DNA of 64,000 bases from Sediminispirochaeta smaragdinae DSM 11293 (lineage in GTDB: Bacteria; Spirochaetota; Spirochaetia; DSM-16054; Sediminispirochaetaceae), in the NCBI RefSeq assembly GCF_000143985.1, contig NC_014364.1, positions 1,922,001 through 1,986,000 on the forward strand. The letters are read 5' to 3'. This document shows, one piece after another, positions 44,634-54,527 of this stretch. Positions within the stretch are counted from its first letter, which is position 1. Each line of letters opens with the position of its first letter. The translations under genes were made by a program, and so were the position numbers. Under the pieces are notes generated by a model. The model saw only the letters and a list, made by a program, of their open reading frames with translations. It did no database searches and was not told where the DNA came from.

Positions 44634-44963
44634 GTGAACGAACAGAATGATTCCTCTGTGGTCGTGGCCTTAGGGGCAAAAGCAACAATAGAGCAGGTTT
44701 CCTCTCTTGCCGATGAAATTCGGGCAAAGCTAAAACAAACCGATATGCTTCTCTTTCAGGTCGACCAGGTCGAGCAGATCGACTTGTCGGTGATCCAGCT
44801 CATGTACGCGACAAAACGGCAGGCCGATAAAGAGGGAAAGACATTTCAGTTTACCGGCACGGCTTCTCAGGCCTTCTTGGATACCTTGGTTGATGCCGGA
44901 TTCCTTAATGAGCCGGTAGACGATCTTAGCGTATTACACCGTTCACTGATTGATTTTGACTGA
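44634..44963 (+). CDS. STAS-domain protein
   Basis: The 109-residue protein is a single STAS domain, as in anti-sigma-factor antagonists and sulfate-transporter tails. The VEQIDLSVIQLMYATKRQA helix start has Ser at the position that is phosphorylated in SpoIIAA-type proteins, so switching by a kinase is possible. It is first in the chemosensory operon, where STAS proteins are known in some alternative CheA systems. A GGGAGG site precedes the GTG. No anti-sigma kinase is adjacent, so CheA or one of the nearby histidine kinases may be its partner. Confidence 0.8.
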   Translation: MNEQNDSSVVVALGAKATIEQVSSLADEIRAKLKQTDMLLFQVDQVEQIDLSVIQLMYATKRQADKEGKTFQFTGTASQAFLDTLVDAGFLNEPVDDLSVLHRSLIDFD

Positions 44964-44983
44964 AGGCCGAAGGAGAAACAGCT

Positions 44984-47119
44984 TTGTCGTCAATGGATAA
45001 TTTCAAAGAAACATTTCGTGAAGAGGCTTTCGAACTTCTGGCATCTTTGGAAAGCGATCTTCTCGAATTGGAGTCGAACCCCGATGATAAGGAGCTTGTG
45101 TCGTCGGTCTTTCGCGTGATGCATACGATAAAGGGCTCTTCGGCCATGTTCGGCTTCGATGAGATTTCGGAATTTACCCATGAAGTAGAATCTTTTTTTG
45201 ATAAAGTAAGAAACGGTGAATTACGTATAGATCGTCAGATAATCGATGCCACTCTTTCGGCAAGAGATCTTATCCGGGAAATGCTGGAAGAAGAAGGGGA
45301 TTCGAAAGAACGAAAAGAGGAGTGTGAAGCGGTTCTTCAGACCTTTCGGACACTTGCTCAGCAGGCGAAGGGAGGAAAGTCTCCTGATGCGGAAACAGAG
45401 GGTGAGGCCGAAGAATCGCCTTTCGAAGTAGAGAGAGAGGAATCGAATCAGGAAGAGCTGACGTACCGAATTCGTTTTGTTCCACCTTCTGATCTTTTTA
45501 AATCGGGGACTAATCCCATACTGCTTTTACGTGAGCTTCGGGAACTCGGTGATTGCACGATCATTCCCCGTCTTGATTCCATCGAAGGATTGGAAAAGTT
45601 CGATCCCGAGTCCTGTTTTTGCAGCTGGGAAATCATCTTAACAACAAAGGCCGATATCAACGCCATACGCGATATTTTTATTTTTATCGAATCGGATTCG
45701 ACAATTCAAATCGATACCATTGAAAGTTTCAGCGATATGATTGAGAACTCTCAGTCAAGGAGGCTGGGAGATATCCTTCTCGAACGCGGAGTGATCAGCG
45801 AAGAGACCTTAAAGGAGGCTCTCGGAAAGCAGAAACGTCTTGGAGAAGTGCTTGTCGAAACAAAGGCTGTTTCCCGTGGCGATATCTCGGCGGCCTTGCA
45901 GGAACAAGAGCATGGTAAGCGTGTCCAGGAAAAAAGAACTGCGACCCTCGGAAAAGCGGGAATGTCGATAAGAGTTGCAAGCGATAAGCTCGATTCTCTG
46001 GTGGATCTTGTCGGAGAACTTGTTACCGTTCAGGCCAGGATCAGCCAACTGGCTGTTCAGGAGAATGACGCATCTGGTCATCTGCGTCTTGTCTCAGAGC
46101 AACTTGAGCGATTGGTTGAAGAGCTTCGAGATAATACCATGAGCCTCAGAATGGTTCCTATCGGCACAACCTTTAGTAAATTCCGTCGTTTGGTCAGAGA
46201 TCTTTCCCTGGAATTGGGGAAAAAAGTTGAATTACAGGCAGAGGGGGCCGAAACCGAGCTCGATAAGACGGTTATCGAACAACTGGGTGATCCCCTTGTC
46301 CACCTGATTCGTAACTGTATCGATCACGGTATTGAGATGCCTGAGGTCCGTTCTTCTCATGGTAAGCCTGAGCTTGGAAAGGTTCTCCTTTCGGCCCGGC
46401 ATGTGGGAGCCACGGTCCAGATTTCCATCGAAGACGACGGCGGAGGGCTCGACCGTGATGCTATATTGGCGAAGGGCATCGAACGCGGGCTCCTTTCTCC
46501 CGACGGAAAGTTGAGTGACGAGGATATTTTTCAAACGATATTCCTTCCTGGATTTTCCACTGCAAAGAAGATCACCGCCGTTTCCGGACGCGGGGTAGGG
46601 ATGGATGTTGTTAGACAGCAGATTGAGGCCTTGCGGGGGTCTGTCTCGATTTGGAGTGAAACGGGAAAAGGTACCAAAATTACTATTTCGTTGCCGCTTA
46701 CCCTTGCCATTGTAGATGGATTGCTTGTCCGGGTGGGCGAAGAGTTTTTTGTTGTTCCCCTTTCCGCGGTTGAGGCGTGTGTTGAGCTGGATGAAAACGA
46801 AGCCGAGGAACGCGGTAGGCGGCGGCTTCTTGAATTCCGCGAAAAACTACTCCCCTATGTTCGTTTGGATGATCTTTTCGATCTTTCTAGTGATGATACC
46901 TCACTTCGGCAAGTTGTTGTGACCGAGCTCGATTTTAACAGATTCGGCATTGTTGTTGATGAAGTCATCGGGGACCATCAGACGGTGATAAAGAGTCTGG
47001 GCCCGCTCTATCAACGCGTGGAAGGGGTTTCCGGAGCAACCATTCTCGGCGATGGAAGGGTGGCTCTCATTCTCGACATTCTGCAGCTTGCAAAGATTTC
47101 TGCTGCCGTTGCCGGATGA
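44984..47119 (+). CDS. cheA: Chemotaxis histidine kinase CheA with inserted GspE-N-like repeat
   Basis: The 711-residue CheA has an Hpt domain with phospho-His in VMHTIKGSSAMFGF (about residue 46), a linker with a receptor-binding-like domain (FVPPSDLFKSGTNP, about 160-250), then two tandem repeats at about 258-307 (RLGDILLERGVIS..EALGKQ and RLGEVLVETKAVS..AALQEQ) resembling the N-terminal domain of type II secretion ATPases. The P3 dimer helices, the ATPase domain (NCIDHG N box, DDGGGLD, GRGVGMDVV) and a C-terminal CheW-like P5 domain follow. The TTG at 44984 is used; an ATG lies three codons on. It heads cheR and cheB but no cheW or cheY is near. Confidence 0.95.
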   Translation: MSSMDNFKETFREEAFELLASLESDLLELESNPDDKELVSSVFRVMHTIKGSSAMFGFDEISEFTHEVESFFDKVRNGELRIDRQIIDATLSARDLIREMLEEEGDSKERKEECEAVLQTFRTLAQQAKGGKSPDAETEGEAEESPFEVEREESNQEELTYRIRFVPPSDLFKSGTNPILLLRELRELGDCTIIPRLDSIEGLEKFDPESCFCSWEIILTTKADINAIRDIFIFIESDSTIQIDTIESFSDMIENSQSRRLGDILLERGVISEETLKEALGKQKRLGEVLVETKAVSRGDISAALQEQEHGKRVQEKRTATLGKAGMSIRVASDKLDSLVDLVGELVTVQARISQLAVQENDASGHLRLVSEQLERLVEELRDNTMSLRMVPIGTTFSKFRRLVRDLSLELGKKVELQAEGAETELDKTVIEQLGDPLVHLIRNCIDHGIEMPEVRSSHGKPELGKVLLSARHVGATVQISIEDDGGGLDRDAILAKGIERGLLSPDGKLSDEDIFQTIFLPGFSTAKKITAVSGRGVGMDVVRQQIEALRGSVSIWSETGKGTKITISLPLTLAIVDGLLVRVGEEFFVVPLSAVEACVELDENEAEERGRRRLLEFREKLLPYVRLDDLFDLSSDDTSLRQVVVTELDFNRFGIVVDEVIGDHQTVIKSLGPLYQRVEGVSGATILGDGRVALILDILQLAKISAAVAG

Positions 47120-47125
47120 ACCTCC

Positions 47126-47974
47126 ATGGATTATAGCAAAACCTTCAAAAAGCGCGATTTGCGAGATGAAGAGTTTAAGCGTTTAAGTTCCTACATCGAA
47201 ACGAACCTTGGTATCAGAATGCCTCCTGCTAAAAAGGTAATGCTGGAAAGTCGTCTGCAAAAGCGATTAAAGCACCTTGGACTCAATAATTTTTCCGAGT
47301 ATGTTGAATACCTTTTCAGCAAAGATGGACAAGAACTTGAAATCCCCGCCATGATTGATGTGGTTACGACCAACAAGACCGACTTTTTTCGTGAACCGGC
47401 CCATTTTGATTATTTGCGGGAAAAGGTTTTTCCTCATTTGCACATGAAGCATGACGGCAAACCGATAATGTTATGGTCGGCCGCATGTTCCACTGGGGAA
47501 GAACCTTACACCCTTGCCCTTGAAGCTTCGAAATTTCGGGAGCAGCACCCCGGATTTGATTTTCGGATTTACGCTACAGATATCTCGGGAGAGGTCCTTA
47601 CGAAGGCGCGTTCCGGAATATATCTTAAAGATCGGTTGGATCCGATACCGAAAGAGTTCGTTCGAAAATACTTTATGAGGAGTAAGAACCCTGCACAGAA
47701 TTTAGTTCGGGTGAAACCGGAATTGCGGGCTTTGGTCTCGTTCCTTCGCCTGAATCTTATGGATCCCGTTTTACCCTTCAGGGATATGTTCGATGTCGTG
47801 TTTTGTAGGAACGTCATGATCTATTTCGATCGTGATCGGCAGAAATTTTTGCTGGAAAAGATAGCTCGTTCGATGAAGCCCAATGGTTTCTTATTTCTTG
47901 GTCATTCCGAAACCTTAACGGGAATGGATGTTCCCTTTACATCTGTTGCGGCTACCATATATCGTCGTATTTAG
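47126..47974 (+). CDS. cheR: Chemotaxis methyltransferase CheR
   Basis: CheR methylates glutamates of chemoreceptors using S-adenosylmethionine. The 282-residue protein has the N-terminal helical domain, [19 protein letters not shown], the SAM loop [27 protein letters not shown] and [12 protein letters not shown]. It lacks a C-terminal TPR domain. It follows cheA by 6 bp and precedes cheB, so the adaptation pair is complete. Confidence 0.96.
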   Translation: MDYSKTFKKRDLRDEEFKRLSSYIETNLGIRMPPAKKVMLESRLQKRLKHLGLNNFSEYVEYLFSKDGQELEIPAMIDVVTTNKTDFFREPAHFDYLREKVFPHLHMKHDGKPIMLWSAACSTGEEPYTLALEASKFREQHPGFDFRIYATDISGEVLTKARSGIYLKDRLDPIPKEFVRKYFMRSKNPAQNLVRVKPELRALVSFLRLNLMDPVLPFRDMFDVVFCRNVMIYFDRDRQKFLLEKIARSMKPNGFLFLGHSETLTGMDVPFTSVAATIYRRI

Positions 47975-47982
47975 GAGGAGCA

Positions 47983-49065
47983 GTGGAAGAAAAGAAACTC
48001 ACAGTCATGATTGTTGACGATTCTGCGGTCGTTCGTCAGACTATGAAAGATATTATCTCATCGGACCCTATGTTGGAAGTTGCCGGAACAGCGGCCGATC
48101 CCCTTATTGCCGCAAAGAAGCTTGAGAGCTTCATTCCTGATGTTATTGTCCTTGATATCGAGATGCCGCGTATGGATGGTCTGACATTTCTCCGTCGGCT
48201 GATGAACGCTCATCCCGTCCCCGTGGTAATCTGTTCCAGTAAGACCGAAGACGGTAGCCAGAATGCTATTCATGCTCTTGAGTACGGTGCGGTTGAAATC
48301 ATTCAGAAACCAAAGATGGGAACAAAACAGTTTCTCGAAGAATCGAAGGTAACGATCTGCGATGCGGTAAAAGCCGCTGCGTACACCAAGGTAAAAAAGA
48401 AGTCGGTAACCATTCCCCAAAAGACGGTACAGCCTAAACTGACGGCAGATGCGGTACTTTCGAAGGGAACCGCGCCTTTGACAATTGATACCACGGATAA
48501 GGTCGTTGTGATCGGAGCATCGACAGGAGGTACCGAAGCCCTCCGGGAGTTTATCGAGCAGCTTCCTGTAGACGCCCCCGGTATTGCGATCGTTCAGCAC
48601 ATGCCCGAGCATTTTACCGCTGCTTTTGCAAAAAGACTGGACGGACTTGCACGTGTTACGGTGAAAGAGGCGGCGAATAATGATTCAGTACTTCGTGGGC
48701 ATGTGTTGATTGCTCCAGGTAATCGTCATATGCTTCTCAAACGGAGTGGGGCACGCTATTATGTAGAGGTTCGAGAAGGTCCGCTTGTGAGTAGACATAG
48801 ACCCTCGGTGGATGTCCTGTTTCGCTCTGCGGCACGCTATGCAGGCAAAAACGCCATTGGTGTTATTATGACAGGAATGGGCGATGATGGTGCCCGTGGG
48901 ATGGCCGAGATGCATGAGTCAGGCTCTTTTACCATTGCGCAGGATGAGAAAAGTTGTGTCGTATTTGGAATGCCGAACGAGGCGATTAAACGTGGAGGAG
49001 TTGACGAAGTCCTTTCTCTCGATCGGATTGCCGGTAGAGTTCTTGAGAAGGGCCAGAGAGGATAG
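47983..49065 (+). CDS. cheB: Chemotaxis methylesterase CheB
   Basis: CheB removes methyl groups from receptors when phosphorylated by CheA. The 360-residue protein has a receiver domain ([11 protein letters not shown], phospho-Asp in [12 protein letters not shown], about residue 57) and a methylesterase domain with the triad Ser in [10 protein letters not shown], His in VQHMPEHFT and Asp in [12 protein letters not shown]. The linker of about 45 residues is Lys/Thr-rich. AGGAGGA precedes the GTG start. Confidence 0.96.
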   Translation: MEEKKLTVMIVDDSAVVRQTMKDIISSDPMLEVAGTAADPLIAAKKLESFIPDVIVLDIEMPRMDGLTFLRRLMNAHPVPVVICSSKTEDGSQNAIHALEYGAVEIIQKPKMGTKQFLEESKVTICDAVKAAAYTKVKKKSVTIPQKTVQPKLTADAVLSKGTAPLTIDTTDKVVVIGASTGGTEALREFIEQLPVDAPGIAIVQHMPEHFTAAFAKRLDGLARVTVKEAANNDSVLRGHVLIAPGNRHMLLKRSGARYYVEVREGPLVSRHRPSVDVLFRSAARYAGKNAIGVIMTGMGDDGARGMAEMHESGSFTIAQDEKSCVVFGMPNEAIKRGGVDEVLSLDRIAGRVLEKGQRG

Positions 49066-49085
49066 CAGATACTTCGTTGCAGAAC

Positions 49086-50489
49086 ATGAAAGATTCGGAA
49101 AGAAAGCCGCTCATCCTTGTCGTCGAGGACGAGCAAGTTGTTGCGATAGATATAAGCAGAACCTTACGAGGGCTTGGATACGATGTCTGTCAGCCTGTGG
49201 CATCGGGAGAAAAAGCTCTTCAGATGTTGAAGAGTGTCGAACCGGATCTTATTTTGTTGGATATTCGTCTGGAAGGCGAGCTTGACGGCATCGAGACGGC
49301 CAAAGTGATTCGCCGCGATTATCAAATTCCGTATATCTACCTTTCAACTTTTTCCGACGAACAAACCCTCGGTAGGGCGAAAAAAACCGAGCCATACGGC
49401 TATATCACCAAGAGTAGCCATCGGAACGACCTCCATTCTATGATTGAGATGGCCCTTTATCGCTCTAAGATGGAACGAAGGATACGTGAAAACGAAGAGA
49501 TCCTTTCTGTGACCCTCAAAAGTATCAGTGATGCTGTTATCGGGACTAGTCTGGATGGATCCATCATCAGCTGGAATAGTGGGGCCGAGACGATTTTCGG
49601 CTATAAAGCGGAAGCTGTGAGAGGAATGAATATTTCCATCCTTACTCCGCCCTTTTACCCGAATGAAATGCCGGAGATTCTTGATTCCATTTGGGACGGC
49701 AGTGAGGTCGACCATTACGAGACGATACGGCAGAAAAGGGATGGTACCATTATTAATGTTTCTGTCAAGGTTTCCCCTATTCGTAACCATCAGAATCGGA
49801 TAAGTGGTGCTTCCATCATTGCTCGCGACATCACCACCCGTAAACATTTGGAAAGAGAGATTCTGGAAATCAGCGAAAAAGAGCGGAAGCGGATCGGCCA
49901 GGACCTTCACGACAGCCTTGGCCAGAAACTGACCGGTATAAGTCTGCAGATTAAGGCCCTTGAAAACCGTCTCCGCCAGTCGCTTCCGAATGAGGCGGAG
50001 AATGCCGCCTCTATTGCAACGCTGGTAAATGAAGCCATCATGCAGACGAGAAATCTTGCAAAGAATCTGCTTACCGTTACTCTACAGACGCAGGGGCTTT
50101 CCGTAGCCCTCCAGGAGCTTGCAAGCTATTGTGAGGAGCTCTACGGCATCCCTATCGATTGCAAAACCGCACTCAAGGAAGAGATCACCGATTCCGCCCT
50201 TGCCAGTCAACTTTATCATATTGCCCAGGAGGCGGTTACCAATGCCATTCGGCATGCCAACGCAGACTTCATTGAGATTATGGTTCACGACGATGATTCG
50301 GAAATTATCCTTGAGGTAAAAGATAATGGAAATGGCGCCGTCCTCGGTAGACAAGGAGGAATCGGCTTGAAAATCATGGAGTTTCGTTCCAGTATGATAG
50401 CTGGTAGGTTGAGTATTTACGGCGAACCTGGAAAGGGCAGTAGTATTACCTGCCGAGTTCCAAAAATCGGTTCAGTAGGCGGAACATGA
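49086..50489 (+). CDS. Soluble REC-PAS-histidine kinase (HisKA_3, NarX type)
   Basis: The 467-residue kinase has no membrane segment. An N-terminal receiver (ILVVEDEQVVAID, phospho-Asp in LILLDIRLEGELDG, Lys in YGYITKS) is followed by a PAS domain (SDAVIGTSLDGSIISWNSGAE) and an HisKA_3 module with phospho-His in RIGQDLHDSLGQKL and an ATPase domain with AVTNAIRHANA and GGIGLKIM. The C-terminus resembles NarX/DesK kinases, whose partners are NarL-type regulators; one follows immediately with a four-base overlap. The receiver means the kinase can itself be controlled by another kinase of the cluster, perhaps CheA. A TTG at 49077 adds three residues and is an alternative start. Confidence 0.9.
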   Translation: MKDSERKPLILVVEDEQVVAIDISRTLRGLGYDVCQPVASGEKALQMLKSVEPDLILLDIRLEGELDGIETAKVIRRDYQIPYIYLSTFSDEQTLGRAKKTEPYGYITKSSHRNDLHSMIEMALYRSKMERRIRENEEILSVTLKSISDAVIGTSLDGSIISWNSGAETIFGYKAEAVRGMNISILTPPFYPNEMPEILDSIWDGSEVDHYETIRQKRDGTIINVSVKVSPIRNHQNRISGASIIARDITTRKHLEREILEISEKERKRIGQDLHDSLGQKLTGISLQIKALENRLRQSLPNEAENAASIATLVNEAIMQTRNLAKNLLTVTLQTQGLSVALQELASYCEELYGIPIDCKTALKEEITDSALASQLYHIAQEAVTNAIRHANADFIEIMVHDDDSEIILEVKDNGNGAVLGRQGGIGLKIMEFRSSMIAGRLSIYGEPGKGSSITCRVPKIGSVGGT

Positions 50490-51136
50490 AAAAACGTATC
50501 GTGGTTGTCGATGATCATCCCATTGTCAGGCAGGGCTTTGTTCTGCTCATCAATCAGGAATCAGATCTTGAAGTGGTAGGACAGGCCGAAGATCCCTCGG
50601 CTGCTTTGACGATTATTTCCGCGACCAAGCCTGACCTTGTGTTGGTGGACCTTTCGTTAAAGAACGGGGACGGGCTTGAAATGATCAAGGATTTGTCTCG
50701 TCTCTATCCCGAATTGTTGATGCTGGCGGTAAGCCTTCATGATGAAAATGTCTATGCGGAACGAGCTTTACGTGCCGGTGCCAGGGGCTATATCATGAAA
50801 AGTGAGGCCACCGATAGCGTGATGATAGCGATTCGGCAGGTTTTGTCGGGAGGTTTTTTCCTTAGTGCCAAGATGAATGAAAGGCTACTGACCCGCCTTA
50901 CCGCTGCCGGTAAGCAGGATACGATAGATCCCATGGCCCGTTTAAGCGATAGAGAGTTTGAAGTATTTCAGCTTATCGGACAAGGCTATGATACCCGGCT
51001 CATTGCAGAGTCCCTTTGTCTCAGTATCAAGACGATCGAAACCTATAAGTCTCATCTGAAAACAAAGCTTGATCTGAAAAACTCGACGGAGCTTATGCAG
51101 CGAGCCGTTGAATGGAGTGTGAAGCATCGAAGATAA
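50486..51136 (+). CDS. NarL/FixJ-family response regulator
   Basis: The 216-residue regulator has a receiver (IVVVDDHPIVRQG, phospho-Asp in LVLVDLSLKNGDG, Lys in GYIMKSE) and a LuxR-type helix-turn-helix at about 148-205 (LSDREFEVFQLIGQG, IAESLCLSIKTIETYKSHLK). It overlaps the HisKA_3 kinase gene (ATGA) and is almost certainly its partner. Target promoters are not visible in this window. Confidence 0.94.
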   Translation: MKKRIVVVDDHPIVRQGFVLLINQESDLEVVGQAEDPSAALTIISATKPDLVLVDLSLKNGDGLEMIKDLSRLYPELLMLAVSLHDENVYAERALRAGARGYIMKSEATDSVMIAIRQVLSGGFFLSAKMNERLLTRLTAAGKQDTIDPMARLSDREFEVFQLIGQGYDTRLIAESLCLSIKTIETYKSHLKTKLDLKNSTELMQRAVEWSVKHRR

Positions 51137-51140
51137 AAGT

Positions 51141-52568
51141 ATGCATGAAACAGAACAGAAAGCTCCCTCCATCCTTGTTGTAGAAGATGAAAGCATCGTA
51201 GCCATGGATATGGAACGCCGGCTGCGTGGATTGGGCTACCATGTGGTCGGGCGTGTCCTTACCGGAAAAGATGCGGTTCAGCAAGATGAACTGTTGCATC
51301 CTGATATTGTGCTTATGGATATTCATCTGAAGGGCGATATGGACGGTATAGAGGCCTCTACGTATATTCACAGCAAACGTGATGTTCCCATTATCTACAT
51401 CACTGCCTATTCAGATGATAAAACCCTTGAGCGAGCCAAGGCGACCCAACCTTACGGATATATCTTGAAGCCATTTCAGGAACGTGAAATCCATTCGGTT
51501 ATCGAGATGGCCCTTTACAAACATCATGCCGAGGCGGAGTTGAAGCGTGCCAAACGGGAAGCGGAAGAGGGGCTGCGGGCGAGAAATGAGTTCCTTGCGA
51601 ATATGAGCCATGAGTTTCGTACTCCGATTAATTCAATACTGGGGATGGCCACGCTTGCCAAGGAACGAAGCGATTCGTCCGAGGTGGGTGAGTATCTTGA
51701 TCTTTTGATTGAGTCGGGAAAGGGCCTGTTGGATATGGTCAGTTCGGTTCTCGATTATGCAAAGATAGAATCTGACCGACTCAAGCTTGTCATGTCGAAT
51801 CTTAATGTTTCTTCAATGGTGAAAAAGATACGGGAACGGTTTGCCTATCAAATATCCCAAAGCGATGTTGATTTTTCCATCACCGTTGCGCCGGGGGTTC
51901 CGAAACTTCTCTGGTGTGATGAGGAGAAATATTATCAGATCATATTGAATTTGGTTTCAAACGCCTTGAAGTTTACCTCTCGGGGTGAGGTTTCGGTGAC
52001 AATTTCCGCCGGAGAAAAAATTGATCAGGCAGGCGGTTCCCTTTTACTTAAGGTGGTGGATACAGGGGTGGGAATTGCCAAGGATCAACAGGACCATATT
52101 TTTCGGGCCTTTACCCAGGTGGACGGTTCAGCGACAAGGACCTTCGGCGGAACAGGCCTCGGCCTTACAATCGTAAAGCAATTCGTCGATCAGGTCGGAG
52201 GCTCTATCGAGCTTACAAGTGATACGGGAAAGGGCACGGAGGTCGTGGTGAATCTGCCTGTCAGAATCTCTACCGGAGCGGAACATCGTATTCGTCACGA
52301 CGAAGGCTCCACATTTCCCGATACGCCCATCAATATGTCTGATTTTGCCGAGCATTGTCGTCGCTTACTAAAAGAGCAAGCATATGAACAGATAGAACAT
52401 GAGGCGGATGTAATAAAAAATCATTTTGCCAAGCTTGGTTATGGAAAAGTCGTAGACGATCTATTAAGAGTAATATTAGGGACGCGGAAACGCTCTGAAA
52501 AGAGCGTGCTTAGGGCCCTTATCCTTCTTGATGAGGATACGGGGCAATCTGCGGAACGGGAAGTATAA
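51141..52568 (+). CDS. Soluble REC-histidine kinase with C-terminal tail
   Basis: The 475-residue protein has a receiver (ILVVEDESIVAMD, phospho-Asp in IVLMDIHLKGDMDG, Lys in YGYILKPF), a short coiled linker (AELKRAKREAEEGLRARN), HisKA with phospho-His in NMSHEFRTPINS and an ATPase domain (NLVSNALKF, DTGVGIA, GGTGLGLTIV). The last 85 residues (HCRRLLKEQAYEQIEHEADVIKN split at LLKEQAYEQ) are helical with an Hpt-like feel but no clear phospho-His motif. It lacks membrane segments. The receiver is closely similar to those of the neighbouring kinases, suggesting local duplication. It overlaps nothing upstream and is 4 bp after the NarL-type gene. Confidence 0.9.
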   Translation: MHETEQKAPSILVVEDESIVAMDMERRLRGLGYHVVGRVLTGKDAVQQDELLHPDIVLMDIHLKGDMDGIEASTYIHSKRDVPIIYITAYSDDKTLERAKATQPYGYILKPFQEREIHSVIEMALYKHHAEAELKRAKREAEEGLRARNEFLANMSHEFRTPINSILGMATLAKERSDSSEVGEYLDLLIESGKGLLDMVSSVLDYAKIESDRLKLVMSNLNVSSMVKKIRERFAYQISQSDVDFSITVAPGVPKLLWCDEEKYYQIILNLVSNALKFTSRGEVSVTISAGEKIDQAGGSLLLKVVDTGVGIAKDQQDHIFRAFTQVDGSATRTFGGTGLGLTIVKQFVDQVGGSIELTSDTGKGTEVVVNLPVRISTGAEHRIRHDEGSTFPDTPINMSDFAEHCRRLLKEQAYEQIEHEADVIKNHFAKLGYGKVVDDLLRVILGTRKRSEKSVLRALILLDEDTGQSAEREV

Positions 52569-52584
52569 AAACGGGGAAGTTCGG

Positions 52585-54477
52585 ATGGCATCCATTTTTG
52601 TTGTGGAAGATGAAGGTATTGTTGCTCTGGATATTAAACGCCATCTCGAGAATTACGGTTACGATGTGCCCGGACTCTTTGCCAGCGGAGAAGAGGTCGT
52701 CGCTGCAGTTAAACAGCAGATTCCCGATCTAATTTTGATGGATATCAGCCTACAGGGGAGCATGGATGGGCTGGAGGCCGCTTCAATCATTCGAGAATCC
52801 TATCATGTACCTGTTATCTTACTTACCGCCTATGCCGACGAGAAGACCATTGAACGTGCCAAGATATCGGCTCCTTTCGGCTATATCATTAAGCCCTTTG
52901 AAGCGCGAGAACTGCGAACCACCATTGAAATGGCGCTTCATCGTGCCCTTCTTGAACGACGGCTCCATGAGAGTGAGGAGCGCTATCGACGCTTTTTTCA
53001 GGATGATCTCTCGGCGGATTTTATCTGCGATGCGGACGGACGTCTGATCGATTGCAACGATGCTTATCTGGAACTATATGGCTTTCATTCCGATGAAGAG
53101 GCTGCTCTTGTCGGTATTAATGATCTTTTTATCGATGAAGACGAGAAAAAACGTTTTTGGAAGGGGATCAATAGTAAGCGTAAACTTGGGCTGGCGGAAT
53201 TTTCCATGCGCAAAAACAATGGGAAAAGTTTGATGGTTCGGGCAAATATTGTCCCTCGTTTCGATGATTCCGGGAACCTGGCCGAGATCAATGGTTTTGT
53301 TTTTGATACTACCAGGTTACGGGAATTGGAGGATCAACTTCGCCAGGCCCAGAAGATGGAGGCGATCGGTCGACTTGCCGGTGGGGTCGCCCATGATTTC
53401 AACAATATCCTTACGGTTATCATGGGCTATACGACAATGCTGGAAGAGAAGCTTCACTCCGGCGAGGATGTTGCTTCCGATATAGACGGCATTCAGAAGG
53501 CTGCTAAAAAGGCAACGGCCCTTACCAGACAGCTTCTTGCCTTTAGCCGACGGCAGGTCTTGAAACCGAAACAGATCGATCTAAACAGACTGGTCCGTGA
53601 GATGGAAAAGATGTTGCAGCGGCTTGTGAGCGAGGACATCACCATGACGCTCCTTCCGTCTGCCGAACGGTCGGACGTGTATGTAGATCCTGGCCAAATT
53701 GAGCAAGTTCTTATGAATCTCGTGGTTAATGCCCGGGATGCTATGCCCGGTGGGGGAAAAGTCTTTATCACTACCAAAAACCACGAAGTGGAGAGAGCCT
53801 TTCCTTCGGCCATGGGGACGGTTGTGCCAGGCGACTATGTCGTTCTATCTGTTTCCGATACCGGTACCGGTATTAATGATCAGGATCTTGAAATGATTTT
53901 TGAGCCCTTCTATACCACGAAACCTGACGAAAAGGGAACCGGCCTTGGTCTTTCCACCGTGTACGGCATTGTAAAACAGTCTAACGGAAACATTGTAGTG
54001 GAAACATCAAGTGATCGGGGGACAAGTTTTCATGTATATCTCCCCATCTCGGGCAAAGCTGTTGAAGAGCATGTTTCTTCTTCTGAAGAAACGGCAAGTG
54101 TCGGAGGGAACGAAACGATTCTGGTTGTTGAGGATGAAGAAGGTGTCTTGGAATTGGTTGAACGAATTCTTGCCAAGGCCGGTTACCATGTTCTTACCGC
54201 CCGTAACGGGGGAGAGGCTCTTCTTATTCAGGAACGGCATGATGCTGCTTTGGATCTCTTGATAACGGACCTCATTATGCCCCATCTCAACGGCGGTGAG
54301 CTTGCTGCGCGTATGCGGCAGACCGACGGGGGCTTGAAAGTCCTTTTTATGAGTGGATATCCCGAGCGTACCATCTGGGAGCGTAAGATCGATATAAGCC
54401 GTGAAGTCTTCTTGCGGAAGCCCTTTGAGCCTGTTGAATTATTGAAAAAGGTTCGTCTGCTTATCGATCGAGAATAG
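52585..54477 (+). CDS. Hybrid REC-PAS-histidine kinase-REC protein
   Basis: The 630-residue soluble protein has an N-terminal receiver ([13 protein letters not shown], Asp in [14 protein letters not shown], Lys in YGYIIKPF), a PAS domain (about 140-255, [20 protein letters not shown] split at [10 protein letters not shown]), HisKA with [12 protein letters not shown], an ATPase domain ([29 protein letters not shown]) and a C-terminal receiver ([12 protein letters not shown], Asp in [13 protein letters not shown], Lys in FLRKPF). The VAHDFNN type of kinase often hands phosphate to its own receiver. The ATG at 52585 is preferred; the open frame begins at 52528 inside the previous gene. Two receivers on one kinase make it a candidate hub of the relay. 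Confidence 0.92.
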   Translation: MASIFVVEDEGIVALDIKRHLENYGYDVPGLFASGEEVVAAVKQQIPDLILMDISLQGSMDGLEAASIIRESYHVPVILLTAYADEKTIERAKISAPFGYIIKPFEARELRTTIEMALHRALLERRLHESEERYRRFFQDDLSADFICDADGRLIDCNDAYLELYGFHSDEEAALVGINDLFIDEDEKKRFWKGINSKRKLGLAEFSMRKNNGKSLMVRANIVPRFDDSGNLAEINGFVFDTTRLRELEDQLRQAQKMEAIGRLAGGVAHDFNNILTVIMGYTTMLEEKLHSGEDVASDIDGIQKAAKKATALTRQLLAFSRRQVLKPKQIDLNRLVREMEKMLQRLVSEDITMTLLPSAERSDVYVDPGQIEQVLMNLVVNARDAMPGGGKVFITTKNHEVERAFPSAMGTVVPGDYVVLSVSDTGTGINDQDLEMIFEPFYTTKPDEKGTGLGLSTVYGIVKQSNGNIVVETSSDRGTSFHVYLPISGKAVEEHVSSSEETASVGGNETILVVEDEEGVLELVERILAKAGYHVLTARNGGEALLIQERHDAALDLLITDLIMPHLNGGELAARMRQTDGGLKVLFMSGYPERTIWERKIDISREVFLRKPFEPVELLKKVRLLIDRE

Positions 54478-54490
54478 AAAAACGTGTAGC

Positions 54491-54519
54491 TTGAAGAAAG
54501 ATGTTTCTTCAGATATAGT
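54491..54519 (+). promoter_or_regulatory. Promoter of lepA with internal palindrome
   Basis: TTGAAG (54491-54496), 17 bp and TATAGT (54514-54519) end 8 nt before the ATG at 54528, predicting a leaderless mRNA. A perfect palindrome TGAAGAAA/TTTCTTCA with a 4-nt centre (54492-54511) covers the -35 box and spacer and could be an operator. Confidence 0.7.
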
Positions 54520-54527
54520 ACACCCCA

